A program made the position numbers and the translations under genes. This document shows, in pieces, positions 48,208 to 48,749 of a DNA stretch of 48,749 nt (position 1 is its first letter; each line of letters begins with the position of its first letter). Source of the DNA: a virus; the IMG/VR virus record IMGVR_UViG_3300030110_003370, positions 1-48,749 of that record, one strand, 5' to 3'. The notes beneath the pieces are model-generated. The model made no database searches. It was not told where the DNA came from and saw only the letters and a list, made by a program, of their open reading frames with translations.

Positions 48208-48215
48208 CAAAGTTA
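48208..48215 (-). promoter_or_regulatory. TAnnTTTG -7 box for the 46-aa and 75-aa genes
   Basis: Minus strand reads TAACTTTG and ends 3 nt before the ATG at 48204. With a start about 4 nt after the box, transcription would begin at the A of the ATG. Confidence 0.45.
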
Positions 48216-48233
48216 CAATTTTTTTTGAGACGT

Positions 48234-48404
48234 TTAGAGTGTTTGGGTAATATATACAATCTGCGCGCGTTCGCAATCTTGCAAAGTCAAAAATTTTTGC
48301 AGACCCCCCTTGCAATCTCTATGCCTTTGTTCTAATTTTTTGCCGTTTATTTTTGTGCCACCTTGACAGGTTACAGCTGTAAATTTTCCCTGTCTCTTTG
48401 TCAT
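48234..48404 (-). CDS. Candidate 56-aa Cys-containing protein (alternative frame)
   Basis: A frame from ATG 48404 to TAA 48234 encodes MTKRQGKFTAVTCQGGTKIN, then GKKLEQRHRDCKGGLQKFLT and LQDCERAQIVYITQTL. It overlaps two other open frames here. Its composition is balanced, with three spaced Cys, unlike the low-complexity start of the 83-aa frame. The region is richer in GC than its surroundings. I cannot decide which frame is translated. Confidence 0.3.
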   Translation of the reverse strand: MTKRQGKFTAVTCQGGTKINGKKLEQRHRDCKGGLQKFLTLQDCERAQIVYITQTL

Positions 48405-48570
48405 GTCCCACAACTTCCAACGATTGGAGGAAGGTCTGCCCCCTGTTTACCCCTGCCCGATCCTCCAGGATAAAAAACGATTTAAGGAAAAAATAAAAAG
48501 TAAATCTTTGTAAATCAAAAAAATATAAATAAATAAGTAAAAAAAGATAACTTTTATTTTGTAGTGTCAT
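48319..48570 (-). CDS. Doubtful 83-aa frame
   Basis: The frame starts with ATG at 48570, but its first 35 residues are Phe/Leu/Tyr-rich translation of AT-rich DNA (YLFLLIYLYFF), while the rest (GQTFLQSLEVVGHDKETGKI, then YSCNLSRWHKNKRQKIRTKA) lies in a GC-richer block (33/60 G+C at 48421-48480). A shorter start within this block, or none, is possible. The frame overlaps the 56-aa candidate. Confidence 0.3.
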   Translation of the reverse strand: MTLQNKSYLFLLIYLYFFDLQRFTFYFFLKSFFILEDRAGVNRGQTFLQSLEVVGHDKETGKIYSCNLSRWHKNKRQKIRTKA

Positions 48571-48584
48571 AAATTATGATTAAA

Positions 48585-48605
48585 TTAGTATCGAATTAAT
48601 ACTAA
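48585..48605. repeat. Inverted repeat upstream of the rightward gene
   Basis: TTAGTAT and ATACTAA form a perfect 7-bp inverted repeat with a 7-nt spacer, 12 nt before the ATG at 48618. It could be an operator in the gap between divergent genes; AT-rich chance is also possible. Confidence 0.35.
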
Positions 48606-48617
48606 ATTAAAATTAAT

Positions 48618-48749
48618 ATGAAAGTAAAACTATTTAACAATGCTGAAGCTTTAACATTAAATGCTTTAGAAGATTTAAAAGAATTTAGAGGTTTAGACCC
48701 TCAAACACTTAAATTATTAGTAAAGGTTGTTGGCCACTCTTTAAACCAA
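48618..48749 (+). CDS. 5' part of a rightward gene (partial)
   Basis: An ATG at 48618 opens a frame that runs through the right edge for 44 codons: MKVKLFNNAEALTLNALEDL, then KEFRGLDPQTLKLLVKVVGH and SLNQ. It is helical and charged. It is divergent from the small minus-strand genes and probably belongs to the next rightward (early) module. Family not recognisable from this piece. Confidence 0.6.
   Translation, partial: MKVKLFNNAEALTLNALEDLKEFRGLDPQTLKLLVKVVGHSLNQ

Noticed and set aside
1-48749. tRNA genes
   Set aside because: No cloverleaf with a conserved TTCGAATC-type T arm and matching acceptor stem was recognised on either strand by eye; a tRNAscan run would be decisive.
1-48749. Integrase, repressor or attachment site indicating a temperate phage
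   Set aside because: No recombinase or CI-like protein is visible and no direct repeats next to a tRNA; the window may be incomplete, so lifestyle is undetermined.

Overview
The window looks like a large part of the genome of a tailed, podovirus-type phage that infects a marine Bacteroidota (probably flavobacterial) host. The DNA is AT-rich, genes are packed head to tail with 1-8 nt stop/start overlaps, and Shine-Dalgarno sequences are largely absent. At least twelve minus-strand gene starts follow a copy of TAnnTTTG, the -7 box of the Bacteroidota primary sigma factor. Terminase, portal, scaffold, capsid and ring/adaptor genes occur in the usual head-to-neck order. T7-like internal core proteins and the absence of sheath or tape-measure genes point to a short-tailed virion. 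No integrase, repressor, tRNA, CRISPR array or reverse transcriptase was seen.

Layout. (1) 1-3926, plus strand: end of a DNA metabolism module with a 3'-partial gene, an SF2 helicase, a VRR-NUC nuclease, a DnaA domain IV-like DNA-binding protein, a calcineurin-like phosphoesterase and several small unknowns. (2) 47500 down to 3923, minus strand: one long late region. In transcription order it holds GroEL, a small membrane protein, a 153-aa beta-rich protein and GroES; a cassette of about twelve tiny basic proteins; an adhesin/fibre island (33-40 kb extended to 42.4 kb) with DUF7483-like, W/P-module and glycine-rich repeats; a lysis cassette (small membrane protein, M15 peptidase, 3-TM holin); a packaging and head module (two-domain GroES-like protein, putative small terminase, TerL, portal, scaffold, capsid); neck proteins; a 2223-aa nozzle/adhesin fusion; a dioxygenase plus glycosyltransferase pair; a 528-aa cupredoxin-bearing virion protein; and a GNAT protein followed by three internal virion proteins ending with a 1759-aa ejection protein. 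(3) 44615-45058: a lone plus-strand gene, probably a DNA-binding regulator. (4) 47501-48749: a noncoding segment with six TTCAACAT/ATGTTGA half-sites, a few small genes, and the start of a rightward gene that leaves the window.

The most interesting possibility is a virion-modification system. A tandem prolyl-4-hydroxylase-like 2-oxoglutarate dioxygenase and an OCH1/GT32-like glycosyltransferase overlap by ATGA. They sit exactly between the two virion proteins with long Pro-Thr linkers. I infer that the phage may hydroxylate and glycosylate its own Pro-rich adhesin linkers, in the manner of extensins. Other notable items are an intact small phage gene (starting MPFKSQAQRRYL) nested in another frame inside the 1759-aa gene in a sharply GC-rich patch, a type-1 copper-like ligand set in a virion protein, Cys-rich repeat modules in the nozzle fusion, and a chaperonin set with two GroES-like proteins.

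All functional calls come from motif reading and gene order without database searches.
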